Shown here: positions 1 through 6,604 of the stretch, piece after piece
Layout of the letters: each line of letters opens with the position of its first letter
How positions within the stretch are numbered: the stretch's first letter is position 1
Position numbers and translations under genes: made by a program
DNA from: Chloroflexota bacterium
GTDB taxonomy: Bacteria > Chloroflexota > Dehalococcoidia > Lucifugimonadales > JAPUKM01
DNA length: 10,150 nt
NCBI GenBank assembly: GCA_027295645.1
Contig: JAPUKM010000063.1
Location: 1-10,150 of the forward strand
Reading direction: 5' to 3'
The notes under the pieces: generated by a model
The model's database searches: none
Told to the model about the DNA's origin: nothing
Seen by the model: only the letters and a program-made list of their open reading frames with translations

Positions 1-296
1 AGCTGCTCGTTGATCCTGGGGTTGTACTTCATAGTACAGCTCCCCAGGGGGTAGAAGTTGGTGTCCACCGAGTAGTTGAGCTGGCTGAGTCGGGTGAAGT
101 ACCGTACCACCTCAAGCTGGGAGAGTTCCGGCAGGCCCACATCCTCGCGAAGCAGCTCCTCCGACGGGAGTGCCTGCTCAGGCACGTCCAGGTCAGGAAA
201 GAGGAGAGCCCTACGCCCGGGGACGCTGCGCTCCATGAGGAGCCGCCGCTCTAACTCAGTCGCGTTCGGCTTGGTCCGGTCTCCGTTCATATTCAC
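1..296 (-). CDS. gcvPB: Glycine dehydrogenase (decarboxylating) subunit 2, N-terminal part
   Basis: This is the start of the second P-protein subunit of the glycine cleavage system. With GcvPA it decarboxylates glycine using PLP and passes the aminomethyl group to the lipoyl arm of GcvH. About 98 residues are inside the window and the rest lies beyond base 1, so the PLP-binding lysine, which sits further downstream in this family, cannot be checked. The visible part has RSVPGRRA near residue 21 and the family signature SVDTNFYPLGSCTMKYNPR near residue 74 (counted from the ATG at 290). The start is uncertain. A GAGG at 305-308 lies 8 nt from an in-frame GTG at 296 but 14 nt from the ATG at 290, so I prefer the GTG. 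The gene follows gcvPA by 10 nt in the same operon. The family call is firm; only the start is in doubt. Confidence 0.93.
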   Translation of the reverse strand, partial: MNMNGDRTKPNATELERRLLMERSVPGRRALLFPDLDVPEQALPSEELLREDVGLPELSQLEVVRYFTRLSQLNYSVDTNFYPLGSCTMKYNPRINEQ

Positions 297-306
297 GATC
301 TCAGCC

Positions 307-1614
307 TCACACCAGCCGGGCCAGCGCCCCGGCCAGGGCCTCGATATCCTCCCGGCTGTTCTGCTCGGTCACGCACAGCAGCATGCCGTTCGGGACGGCA
401 TCACTCACGTCAAGGCCGCCCATGATCCCCTGCTCCAGCAGTGCGGCATTGATCTCGCCAGGGGGCCTCGGGCACCGGACAACGAACTCCTGGAAGAAGG
501 TGCCGGAGAGGGGCAGGCTGTAGCCGGAAATTCTCTCCACAAGCGACGCCGCATAGTGTGCCTTGTGATAGCAAAGCTCCGCCACCTGGCGCAGGCCCTG
601 CTTGCCCACAAGGGCCATGTACACCGTGACCATCAGACCGATGAGCGCCTGACTGGTGCAGACGTTGGAGGTGGCCCGTTCCCGACGGATGTGCTGCTCC
701 CTGGTCTGCAACGTGAGCACGTACCCGGTGCGACCATCATGGTCCACCGTCCGGCCCACGATCCGCCCCGGCATCTGACGCACATACTCGCTCTTGCAGG
801 TGAATTGGCCGATATACGGCCCCCCAAAGCCGACCGGAACACCCAGGGGCTGCCCCTCCGCCGTCACGATGTCGGCACCGTAGTCGCCAGGCGGGCGGAA
901 CATCCCCATGGCGATGGGGTTGGTCGACACCACCAGCAGCGCGCCAGACCCGTGGGCCGCTCGCCCCAGAGTCTCCATCTCCTCCATGTACCCAAAAAAG
1001 TTGGGGTGCTGCACAATGAGGCAGGCGGTATCCTCCGGCACTGCACTGGTAGAGGCGGGAACAGCATAGACCTGGATGCCCTGGGACTCTGTATACGTCT
1101 CCAGCACCTCTCGGTACGCCGGCGATAGGGTGTCGAGGTAGGCAACCTTGTAGCGGTGGGTGATCCGACACGCCATGAGTGCCGCCTCCGCCAGGCTGGT
1201 AGCGCCGTCGTACAGGCCCGTGTTGGCGACGTCCATGCCGAACAGCTGGCAGGTCAGGGTCTGGAACTCGTAGGCAACCTGAAGAGTCCCCTGGCTCACC
1301 TCCGGCTGGTAGGGCGTGTAGGCGGTCAGGAACTCGCCCCGGCTGGCGATGGCCTGCACCACCGCCGGGACGTAGTGGTTATAGGCACCGGCACCCAGGA
1401 AGCTAGGGCCCTGGAGGGCGTGCCTGTTTTCAGAGGCCAACGCCGTCAGGTCCTGAAGCAGCTCCATCTCAGAGAGAGGCGACGGAAGATCCAGCTTCGA
1501 GTCGCGATACTCCGCCGGAATGTCTCCAAACAGCTCGTCAACGGAGGATACGCCGATCGTGCGGAGCATCTCCTGCCGGTCAGCAGGGGTGTTGGGGCTG
1601 TACGGTGACACCAT
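307..1614 (-). CDS. gcvPA: Glycine dehydrogenase (decarboxylating) subunit 1
   Basis: This 435-residue protein is the first subunit of the split P-protein, the PLP-dependent glycine decarboxylase of the cytoplasmic glycine cleavage system. It corresponds to the N-terminal half of the single-chain GcvP of E. coli and has the normal length for the split form. Visible signatures are FLGAGAYNHYVP (residues 72-83), YTPYQPEVSQGTLQ (99-112), a YDGAT loop (135-139), and LTLQTREQHIRRERATSNVCT-type sequence near 300-320. The reading frame stays open for 34 codons further upstream, but that extension would overlap gcvH heavily and does not look like the family. I therefore use the ATG at 1614, which lies 8 nt after the gcvH stop; its Shine-Dalgarno is weak, which suggests coupling to gcvH translation. 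No frameshift or missing segment was noticed. Confidence 0.95.
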   Translation of the reverse strand: MVSPYSPNTPADRQEMLRTIGVSSVDELFGDIPAEYRDSKLDLPSPLSEMELLQDLTALASENRHALQGPSFLGAGAYNHYVPAVVQAIASRGEFLTAYTPYQPEVSQGTLQVAYEFQTLTCQLFGMDVANTGLYDGATSLAEAALMACRITHRYKVAYLDTLSPAYREVLETYTESQGIQVYAVPASTSAVPEDTACLIVQHPNFFGYMEEMETLGRAAHGSGALLVVSTNPIAMGMFRPPGDYGADIVTAEGQPLGVPVGFGGPYIGQFTCKSEYVRQMPGRIVGRTVDHDGRTGYVLTLQTREQHIRRERATSNVCTSQALIGLMVTVYMALVGKQGLRQVAELCYHKAHYAASLVERISGYSLPLSGTFFQEFVVRCPRPPGEINAALLEQGIMGGLDVSDAVPNGMLLCVTEQNSREDIEALAGALARLV

Positions 1615-1622
1615 TGCCGGCA

Positions 1623-2009
1623 CTACCCAAGGCTGGCGAGGTACTCTTCGTACTGCTCCGCGGACATCAGGCCCTGGACATCCGCAGGAGCCACAGAGGC
1701 CAGACGAACCATCCATCCCTTGCTATTGGGGTCTTCATTGATCATCTCCGGATGGTCCAGGAGCTCCCGGTTCACCTCCGCCACCTCACCACTGACCGGG
1801 CTGAAAAGGTCCGAGACCGCCTTCACCGACTCGACCTCACCCAGCTTCTCGTTCTGGGCAAGTTTGGAGCCGGGCTTGGGAAGGTCTATGAAGACCACGT
1901 CCCCCAGCTGCTCCTGTGCGTACTCCGTGATCCCCACAAGGGCACGCCCGTCATCTTCCAGCACCACCCACTCGTGCTCTTTGGTGTATCGACGGTCGGT
2001 GGGATACAT
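1623..2009 (-). CDS. gcvH: Glycine cleavage system H protein (lipoyl carrier)
   Basis: This 128-residue protein is the lipoyl-bearing shuttle of the glycine cleavage system. Its lipoamide arm takes the aminomethyl group from the P-protein, presents it to GcvT, and is then reoxidised by dihydrolipoamide dehydrogenase. The family start YTKEHEWV is at residues 8-15, GITEYAQEQLGDVVFIDLP follows at 26-44, and the lipoylation motif GEVESVKA is at 58-65, with Lys63 as the expected lipoylated residue. The C-terminal GWMVRL (98-103) is also typical, and the length matches the family. Its ATG shares one base with the gcvT stop codon (TAATG), so the two are probably translationally coupled. No dihydrolipoamide dehydrogenase gene is present in the window. 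Identity is very secure. Confidence 0.97.
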   Translation of the reverse strand: MYPTDRRYTKEHEWVVLEDDGRALVGITEYAQEQLGDVVFIDLPKPGSKLAQNEKLGEVESVKAVSDLFSPVSGEVAEVNRELLDHPEMINEDPNSKGWMVRLASVAPADVQGLMSAEQYEEYLASLG

Positions 2010-3103
2010 TAAGCCCTCCGGCGAGAGTAAAAGGGAAGCGCCACGGTCTCAGCATCAACGAGCTTGCCCCGGATGTCGATGGAGAGGCGTGATCCGAGGG
2101 GTGCCAACTCACTGGCAACATAGCCCAAGCCGATACTTCTGTCAAGGGTCGGCGAATAGCCTCCGCTGGTCACTTCACCCACCGTCTCTCCCCGACTGAA
2201 AATAGCGTACCCGTGCCGCGCGATGCCCCGGCCAACCATCTGGAACCCGGCCAGCCGCTGGGCCGGGCCGCTGCGCTGAATGCTCCGCAACGCCTCTACG
2301 CATACCGATTCCGAGTCCAGGGCAACGAACCGCTCCAGCCCGGCCTCTATGGGGTTGCGGTCCACATCCATGTCAGTGCCGTGCAGCAGGAGGCCCGCCT
2401 CCAGCCGTAGCACGTCGCGGGCGCCCAGCCCGCACGGAACCGCGCCCAGCTCCTGCAACAGGCTCCACAGCTTCGGCGCATCGCTCATGGCGGGCATGAT
2501 CTCGAAGCCATCCTCACCGGTATAGCCGGTGCGGCCCACCAGCGCCTCCACGCCCGCCACCTTTGTCTGGGCACAGCGGAAGGGCCGCAGCTCATCAGCC
2601 AGCCCCGGGGCAACCCGGTCGAGCAATGCGGGAGTCTGCGGTCCCTGGAATGCGATCATGCCCACATCGAGCGTCCGGTCGTCAAGCTCCACCGACGGGA
2701 ACCGGTCGGTACGCCACCGCTGAAGCCAGCTCCAGACGGCATCGCGGTTGGCGGCATTTGCGATAAGCAGGTACTCCTGATCGCCCAGCCTGTAGAAGAT
2801 GCAGTCGTCAATGATACCGCCGGCCTCGTTGCAGACCAGGGTATAGCGGGCCCGGTTCAGAGCAACGGAGGGGACATCGGCGGTGGTCACCCAGTCCAGC
2901 AGATCGGCCGCCTGGGCCCCCCGAAGCCAGATGCGGCCCATGTGGGAGACATCGAACAGCCCGGCGGTGGCCCGCACGGCCCGCGCCTCCGCAAGGATGC
3001 CCTGAAACTGGAGGGGCATCTCCCATCCGGCGAAGGGCACCATCCGCCCATCAAGGGCAACGTGGGTATCGTACAGGGCGGTACGGCTGAGATGTTGGGT
3101 CAT
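2009..3103 (-). CDS. gcvT: Glycine cleavage system T protein (aminomethyltransferase)
   Basis: This 364-residue protein releases ammonia from the aminomethyl-lipoyl arm of GcvH and moves the one-carbon unit to tetrahydrofolate. The N-terminal TALYDTHVALDGRMVPFAGW (residues 7-26) and LFDVSHMGR (49-57) are family signatures. GGIIDD (95-100) contains the conserved aspartate pair around the catalytic acid. GRTGYTGEDGFEI (190-202) and CGLGARDVLRLEAGL (224-238) are also typical. A GGAG at 3112-3115 lies 8 nt before the ATG and supports this start. The gene heads the gcv operon and overlaps gcvH by one base. One oddity: where relatives usually read something like DFIGREAL, this protein reads ESVCVEAL (residues 264-271). 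The rest looks intact, so I treat the gene as functional. Confidence 0.96.
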   Translation of the reverse strand: MTQHLSRTALYDTHVALDGRMVPFAGWEMPLQFQGILAEARAVRATAGLFDVSHMGRIWLRGAQAADLLDWVTTADVPSVALNRARYTLVCNEAGGIIDDCIFYRLGDQEYLLIANAANRDAVWSWLQRWRTDRFPSVELDDRTLDVGMIAFQGPQTPALLDRVAPGLADELRPFRCAQTKVAGVEALVGRTGYTGEDGFEIMPAMSDAPKLWSLLQELGAVPCGLGARDVLRLEAGLLLHGTDMDVDRNPIEAGLERFVALDSESVCVEALRSIQRSGPAQRLAGFQMVGRGIARHGYAIFSRGETVGEVTSGGYSPTLDRSIGLGYVASELAPLGSRLSIDIRGKLVDAETVALPFYSRRRA

Positions 3104-3131
3104 ACGAAGTGCTCCATGGCGTCAGGAAGGC

Positions 3132-3160
3132 ATCCTATCGACTGGCAAATGGGGTGTCAA
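3132..3160 (-). promoter_or_regulatory. Sigma70-type promoter of the gcvT-gcvH-gcvPA-gcvPB operon
   Basis: On the minus strand a perfect -35 box TTGACA (3155-3160) is followed after exactly 17 bases by a -10 box TAGGAT (3132-3137, 4 of 6 matches). The expected transcription start is near 3125, leaving a leader of only about 22 nt before the gcvT ATG. That is too short for the glycine riboswitch that often precedes gcv operons. The promoter was found by inspection and has not been tested. Confidence 0.7.
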
Positions 3161-3194
3161 TGCGAAATGAGGCCATCATTTGACTATCGGTATC

Positions 3195-3216
3195 CCGCCG
3201 CCTTGCAAACGGCGGC
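3195..3216. repeat. GC-rich inverted repeat over the ccmE -35 box
   Basis: GCCGCC (3197-3202) and GGCGGC (3211-3216) are perfect inverted arms separated by 8 bases that contain the TTGCAA -35 box. A shifted pairing, CCGCCG (3195-3200) with CGGCGG (3210-3215), is also perfect. The position over the -35 would suit a repressor operator, but simple GCC-type repeats arise easily in GC-rich DNA, so the regulatory role is inference. Confidence 0.35.
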
Positions 3217-3231
3217 AGGGTTCGGTACGAT
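3203..3231 (+). promoter_or_regulatory. Probable sigma70-type promoter of ccmE
   Basis: TTGCAA (3203-3208, 4 of 6 matches to the -35 consensus) is followed after 17 bases by TACGAT (3226-3231, 4 of 6 matches to the -10). The predicted start would be near 3238, giving a leader of about 37 nt before the ATG at 3275. It diverges from the gcv promoter, with about 42 bp between the two -35 boxes. Confidence 0.5.
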
Positions 3232-3274
3232 GGATTCGTTGCGATGATGTAGCCCTCCGCTCACGGTCAGTACC

Positions 3275-3745
3275 ATGCAAGACTCTGTCCCAAACCCAAG
3301 CCAACAACCTCCTGAGCTTGCCGAGAGTGCCCGAGGCCTCCTTGGCGGCCGGGGCAAGCTGATTATCGCCGTGGGGCTCTTGGTCATAGCGCTGGGCTAC
3401 CTGGCATTTACGGCCTTCCAGGGCGCCACGGTCTTCTATTTTACCGTCGGCGAGTTGCTGGGCGGCGAGGCGGACGTGGGAGAGCCGATACGGGTCAACG
3501 GCAAGCTGGTCCCGGACAGCTTCCAGCGGGACACGGAGGGGACCATCGCCAGGTTCATCCTCACGGACGGTCAGCAGCTCCTCCCCGCCGTCCACGACGG
3601 CATCCTTCCGAATCTCTTCTTCAATGAGCACTCGGAGATCGTCCTGCAGGGATACTACGGGGAGGACGGCGTGTTCCAGAGCCAGATGGTCATCGTCAAG
3701 TGCCCTTCCAAATACGTGTCCCTGGCAGAGGAGCAGCGGGCGTAA
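3275..3745 (+). CDS. ccmE: CcmE-type periplasmic/extracytoplasmic heme chaperone, Cys-x3-Tyr variant
   Basis: This 156-residue protein matches CcmE, the membrane-anchored OB-fold chaperone that binds heme covalently and delivers it to the CcmF/H lyase during cytochrome c maturation. A short cytoplasmic N-terminus is followed by one membrane segment (about residues 29-48). The outer domain holds RVNGKLVPDSF (73-83) and VHDGILPNLFFNEHSEIVLQ (106-125), both typical of CcmE. In proteobacterial CcmE the heme-binding motif is His-x3-Tyr; here it is Cys143-Pro-Ser-Lys-Tyr147, the CxxxY form known from sulfate reducers and archaea. An in-frame stop lies about 10 codons upstream with no other ATG between, so the start is secure although its Shine-Dalgarno is poor. 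No other ccm gene is next to it: it sits alone between the gcv operon and a convergent helicase. Confidence 0.85.
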   Translation: MQDSVPNPSQQPPELAESARGLLGGRGKLIIAVGLLVIALGYLAFTAFQGATVFYFTVGELLGGEADVGEPIRVNGKLVPDSFQRDTEGTIARFILTDGQQLLPAVHDGILPNLFFNEHSEIVLQGYYGEDGVFQSQMVIVKCPSKYVSLAEEQRA

Positions 3746-3760
3746 ACCTCTCAGGAGACA

Positions 3761-3807
3761 CCTCCGCCTGAAGGCAGAGGCATCGATGCCGCTCCCTAGA
3801 AGGGAGC
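3761..3807. terminator. Cluster of three inverted repeats between convergent genes, possible bidirectional terminator
   Basis: The gap between the ccmE stop and the helicase stop holds three adjoining dyads. The first pairs CCTCCGCCT (3761-3769) with AGGCAGAGG (3772-3780), with one mismatch. The second is the perfect 12-bp palindrome GGCATCGATGCC (3779-3790). The third has a perfect 7-bp stem, GCTCCCT (3791-3797) and AGGGAGC (3801-3807), around the loop AGA, and its last base belongs to the helicase stop codon. No T-tract follows on either strand, so classical intrinsic termination is unproven. Confidence 0.4.
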
Positions 3808-6098
3808 TACCTGCCCTTACCCATCCCCAGCACACCCTGGAGCAGCATAGCAGCCACCTCCTTGTCCAGGGGGTGGTTATTGCTGCCACACTTCGGCGAC
3901 TGAATACAGCTGGGACAGCCTTGCGTACAGGGACATTCCTCAATGACTCGTAAGGTTGTGGCCCACAACTCCTCCGCCAGGTCGTACCCCTTCTCGGCGA
4001 TCCCGACGCCCCCGGGGTGCCCGTCGTAGATGAAAATCTGCGGCTTGCCGGTGTCGGGATGGAGAGGCGTGGAGACGCCGCCGATATCGTTGCGGTCGCA
4101 GAGGGCGAACAACGGCAGCACGCCGATGGCCGCGTGTTCCGCGGCGTGCAGCCCACCGGCAAGGTCCAGGTGCCACCTGTGGATAGCCTCCAGCAGCGCC
4201 TCCGGCAGGTCGAACCACAGTGCCACGGTATTGAACCGCTGAGGCGGCAGGTCCAGCGCCTCCTCTCCCAAAAGCTCGTCGGAGAAATGGGCCTTCTTTT
4301 TGAAACTCACTACCTGGTTCGACACCTCAACCTCTCCAAGGTAGAGACGGACCGCGCCCGCCTCCCTTTCGCGAAGGGAGGTGATCACCTGGATATCGGT
4401 GATGTCCTGGGACTGGGTGTAGTAGGGCAGATCCCCAGCGGAAACATAGGCTGTCTTGGAGACCTGGTCCAACTCCTCCACCAGGTATTGCTCCCCATAG
4501 TGGAGGTAGACCGCGCCCGGGTGAAGCTGGAAGAATACGGACCCTTCCTCCACATGCTCCAGCACCCTGCCGGAGCCGCCCTCCACCACCATATAGTTGC
4601 CGGAGGAGGCGGAGCGTATGTTGACCTCCTCTGCCGGGTAGGTGTGGTCCGGGGCGGGAAACCACCGCCGCTGCCGGGCCCGTAGCAACCCCCCCTCCAC
4701 AAGCGACTCCACCCGGTGAAAGAAGGTCGGGCCGAACAGCTCGGCGTCTCCAGGTGTGAGGGGTGCCTCGTACGCAGCGCACAGGAGATGGCCGTCCAGG
4801 ACGTAGGGGTTCGCCGGCGCGATGAGGGCGTGCTCATGCGAGCGGCCAAAGAAGAAGTCCGGGTGGCGCATGAGGTACTGGTCCAGCGGATCATCCCTGG
4901 CCACCAGGATGCTCAGGGAGGGCTCCTGCCGTCGACCGCTCCGTCCGGCCTGCTGCCAGGTGCTGCTGATGCTGCCGGGGTAGCCGGCCAGGACGGTCGC
5001 GTCCAGATCGCCGATATCGAGGCCCAGCTCCAGGGCGTTGGTGGAGGCCACCCCCAACAGCTCACCGCTGAACAGGGCACGCTCGATCTCCCGACGCTCC
5101 TCGGGGAGGTAGCTTCCCCGGTACGGACGGACCCGGTCCACCAGCTCGGGAGCGGTCTCTGCGAACTGGTTGCGGACGGACATGTACATCAACTCAACCT
5201 GCCGTCGTGTCCTCGCGAAGGCGAGCGTCCGTATGCTCTCTTTCAGAAGGATGCCGAACAGCTGAGAGCCCTCGGATATCGTGCTCTTGCGAGCCGTTTT
5301 GGCCTCATCAACCAACGGGGGATTCCAGAACAGGAATTCCTTGCCGCCAAAGGGTGAGCAGTCCTCGTCCACCACGGTAACGGGGAGTCCTATCAACTCC
5401 TCGGCAAGAGTCTCTGAATTGGCGATGGTGGCCGAGCATAGGATGAACTGGGGGGTGCTGCCGTACTGAAGGCAAAGGCGACGGAGCCGTCGCATGATGT
5501 TGGCGACGTGGGACCCGAAGATTCCACGGTATATGTGGGCCTCGTCCAGGACCACGTAGCGAAGGTTTCGAAACAGCCTGCCCCAACCCTTATGGTTGGG
5601 AAGAATGCCCAGGTGCAGCATGTCCGGATTGGTCAGCACCACCTGGGCACGATCCTTTATGCCCCTACGGGCATGGCCCGGAGTATCTCCGTCAAAGATT
5701 TCGGCGCGCACGGGAAGCCGGTCGCCATTGAGCTCACGTATGCTCCGAAGCTGGTCCTGCGTCAGGGCTTTGGTGGGCGCCAGGTACAGGGCTCGACTGG
5801 TCGGATGCTCTAGCACCGTCTCCAAGAGGGGGATCGTGTAGCAGAGGCTCTTCCCGCTGGCCGGCCCGGTGGCCACGACAACATGGTGACCCTCCCGGGC
5901 TGCATTTATTGCCACGGCCTGGTGCCGGTAGAGAGGATAGGTGCCACGACTCCGCAGCGCCTCCTCCAGTCTTGCATCCAACGGCCGCTCCAACTCGCCG
6001 TATTCCGCCGCTCTGGGCTCCACCGTCTGCTCATGAACAACCTGGCCGGAGTACCAGGGTGCGCTCCGGAGCCGCGCCAGAAAGCCGTCAACGTCCAT
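3807..6098 (-). CDS. DEAH-box superfamily 2 helicase with C-terminal zinc-binding (MZB/DUF1998) domain, MrfA/YprA-like
   Basis: This 763-residue protein is an ATP-driven nucleic-acid helicase. Motif I reads ATGPASGKS (residues 76-84), motif Ia region LAPTKALTQDQ (106-116), motif II DEAH (185-188), motif III SAT (222-224), and motif VI QQAGRSGRR (382-390). The C-terminus has a cysteine cluster, C724-x3-C728-x2-C731-x5-C737, with an extra Cys722, as in the zinc-binding domain of MrfA (YprA), which works in mitomycin-type DNA repair in Bacillus subtilis. The length is close to that of MrfA (about 750). The Pro in motif I is usually Thr in relatives I recall. The gene starts 11 nt inside the end of the DUF503 gene, so the two are probably cotranscribed. 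No MrfB-like exonuclease is seen nearby. Helicase identity is very secure; a repair role is family-based inference. Confidence 0.92.
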   Translation of the reverse strand: MDVDGFLARLRSAPWYSGQVVHEQTVEPRAAEYGELERPLDARLEEALRSRGTYPLYRHQAVAINAAREGHHVVVATGPASGKSLCYTIPLLETVLEHPTSRALYLAPTKALTQDQLRSIRELNGDRLPVRAEIFDGDTPGHARRGIKDRAQVVLTNPDMLHLGILPNHKGWGRLFRNLRYVVLDEAHIYRGIFGSHVANIMRRLRRLCLQYGSTPQFILCSATIANSETLAEELIGLPVTVVDEDCSPFGGKEFLFWNPPLVDEAKTARKSTISEGSQLFGILLKESIRTLAFARTRRQVELMYMSVRNQFAETAPELVDRVRPYRGSYLPEERREIERALFSGELLGVASTNALELGLDIGDLDATVLAGYPGSISSTWQQAGRSGRRQEPSLSILVARDDPLDQYLMRHPDFFFGRSHEHALIAPANPYVLDGHLLCAAYEAPLTPGDAELFGPTFFHRVESLVEGGLLRARQRRWFPAPDHTYPAEEVNIRSASSGNYMVVEGGSGRVLEHVEEGSVFFQLHPGAVYLHYGEQYLVEELDQVSKTAYVSAGDLPYYTQSQDITDIQVITSLREREAGAVRLYLGEVEVSNQVVSFKKKAHFSDELLGEEALDLPPQRFNTVALWFDLPEALLEAIHRWHLDLAGGLHAAEHAAIGVLPLFALCDRNDIGGVSTPLHPDTGKPQIFIYDGHPGGVGIAEKGYDLAEELWATTLRVIEECPCTQGCPSCIQSPKCGSNNHPLDKEVAAMLLQGVLGMGKGR

Positions 6099-6399
6099 TC
6101 AAGTCCACAGCGTCCTGAATGATCTCCAAGCCATAGTCCAGGAGCTCGGCATCCCCGCGGATGTCCTCGATGTACGCCACCACACGGGAGAGCATCTCGT
6201 TGGCGTGCCGGGGGTTGTTGCTGACACAGGTGACACCCAGGGTCAGCAGCCGCCGACGGTCGTTGTCGTCCACTTCGGCGATGGAGACGTTGAAGCGGCT
6301 GCGTACGCGGGAGACCAGGGAGCGCAGGACGCGACGCTTGCCTTTCAAAGTATCGTTCTCCGGCATGCGAAGCTGGATGGCACAGATGCCGATATGCAT
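6088..6399 (-). CDS. DUF503 / YlxP-like small protein
   Basis: This 103-residue protein resembles the YlxP/DUF503 family, small conserved cytoplasmic proteins without a firmly established function; in Firmicutes they are often encoded near ribosome-biogenesis genes. The start MHIGICAIQLRMPEN, the stretch LKGKRRVLRSLVSRVRSRF (residues 19-37) and NVSIAEVDDNDRRRLLTLGV (38-57) match the family pattern of a short beta strand, a basic helix and an acidic strand. The frame is open upstream, but I start at the ATG at 6399 because a strong GGAGGG (6405-6410) sits 5 nt before it and the protein then begins as its relatives do. The end overlaps the helicase start by 11 nt, pointing to one transcript. 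I cannot assign a reaction or partner. Confidence 0.85.
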   Translation of the reverse strand: MHIGICAIQLRMPENDTLKGKRRVLRSLVSRVRSRFNVSIAEVDDNDRRRLLTLGVTCVSNNPRHANEMLSRVVAYIEDIRGDAELLDYGLEIIQDAVDLNGR

Positions 6400-6445
6400 G
6401 GGGTCCCTCCCATGGCACACCGGAGGACCCGGTGACCCGCTACGT

Positions 6446-6454
6446 ACTATACCA
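6446..6454 (-). promoter_or_regulatory. Possible extended -10 promoter for the DUF503-helicase unit
   Basis: On the minus strand TGG precedes TATAGT (6446-6451), which fits an extended -10 (TGnTATAAT-like) element. No good -35 box is seen 16-18 bases further upstream. The predicted leader is about 40 nt before the DUF503 start. Based on one short motif, so tentative. Confidence 0.4.
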
Positions 6455-6521
6455 TGGCCCGTTGCTCTCACTACTACGGCCTGTGTGACATACCCACTAA
6501 CTCACAGCCTTGGCCGACAAG

Positions 6522-6550
6522 TTGACGGCGATTGTGAATCGGATTACAAT
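6522..6550 (+). promoter_or_regulatory. Sigma70-type promoter of rex
   Basis: TTGACG (6522-6527, 5 of 6) and TACAAT (6545-6550, 5 of 6) are separated by 17 bases, a near-consensus promoter. The expected start is near 6557, about 48 nt before the rex ATG. The Rex-type operator lies inside the spacer and -10, which fits autorepression. Confidence 0.72.
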
Positions 6551-6554
6551 CGCC
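6527..6554. promoter_or_regulatory. Rex operator inside a longer inverted repeat
   Basis: The core TTGTGAATCGGATTACAA (6532-6549) matches 12 of the 14 defined bases of the known Rex consensus TTGTGAAnnnnTTCACAA. It is embedded in a longer dyad whose perfect 9-bp arms are GGCGATTGT (6527-6535) and ACAATCGCC (6546-6554). It overlaps the rex -10 box, so Rex bound here should block transcription of its own gene; NADH would relieve the block, as is known for the family. The site itself is seen directly, the regulation is inferred. Confidence 0.75.
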
Positions 6555-6604
6555 TACCTGATGCGCCGAGAGACAGCCCCCATGCCTTCTGGAGCTAGAT
6601 AACC

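Noticed and set aside
76..1128. Long plus-strand open frame (350 codons) antisense to gcvPA and gcvPB
   Set aside because: It lies opposite two clearly conserved genes, has low-complexity composition (Arg/Ser-rich start, His/Arg-rich later) and no recognisable domain; long antisense frames are common in GC-rich DNA.
3104..3274. Possible glycine riboswitch ahead of gcvT
   Set aside because: The mapped promoter leaves only about 22 nt of leader, and the conserved riboswitch core was not seen on the minus strand.
3176..4162. Minus-strand open frame (328 codons) running opposite ccmE and into the helicase end
   Set aside because: It crosses the ccmE gene antisense and the helicase in another frame; both of those have strong family motifs and this frame has none.
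6481..6507. TGTGA (6484-6488) and TCACA (6502-6506) dyad, as a CRP/FNR-like or second Rex site
   Set aside because: The arms are 13 bases apart, not the 6 of CRP-type sites or the 4 between Rex half-sites, so no known factor fits.
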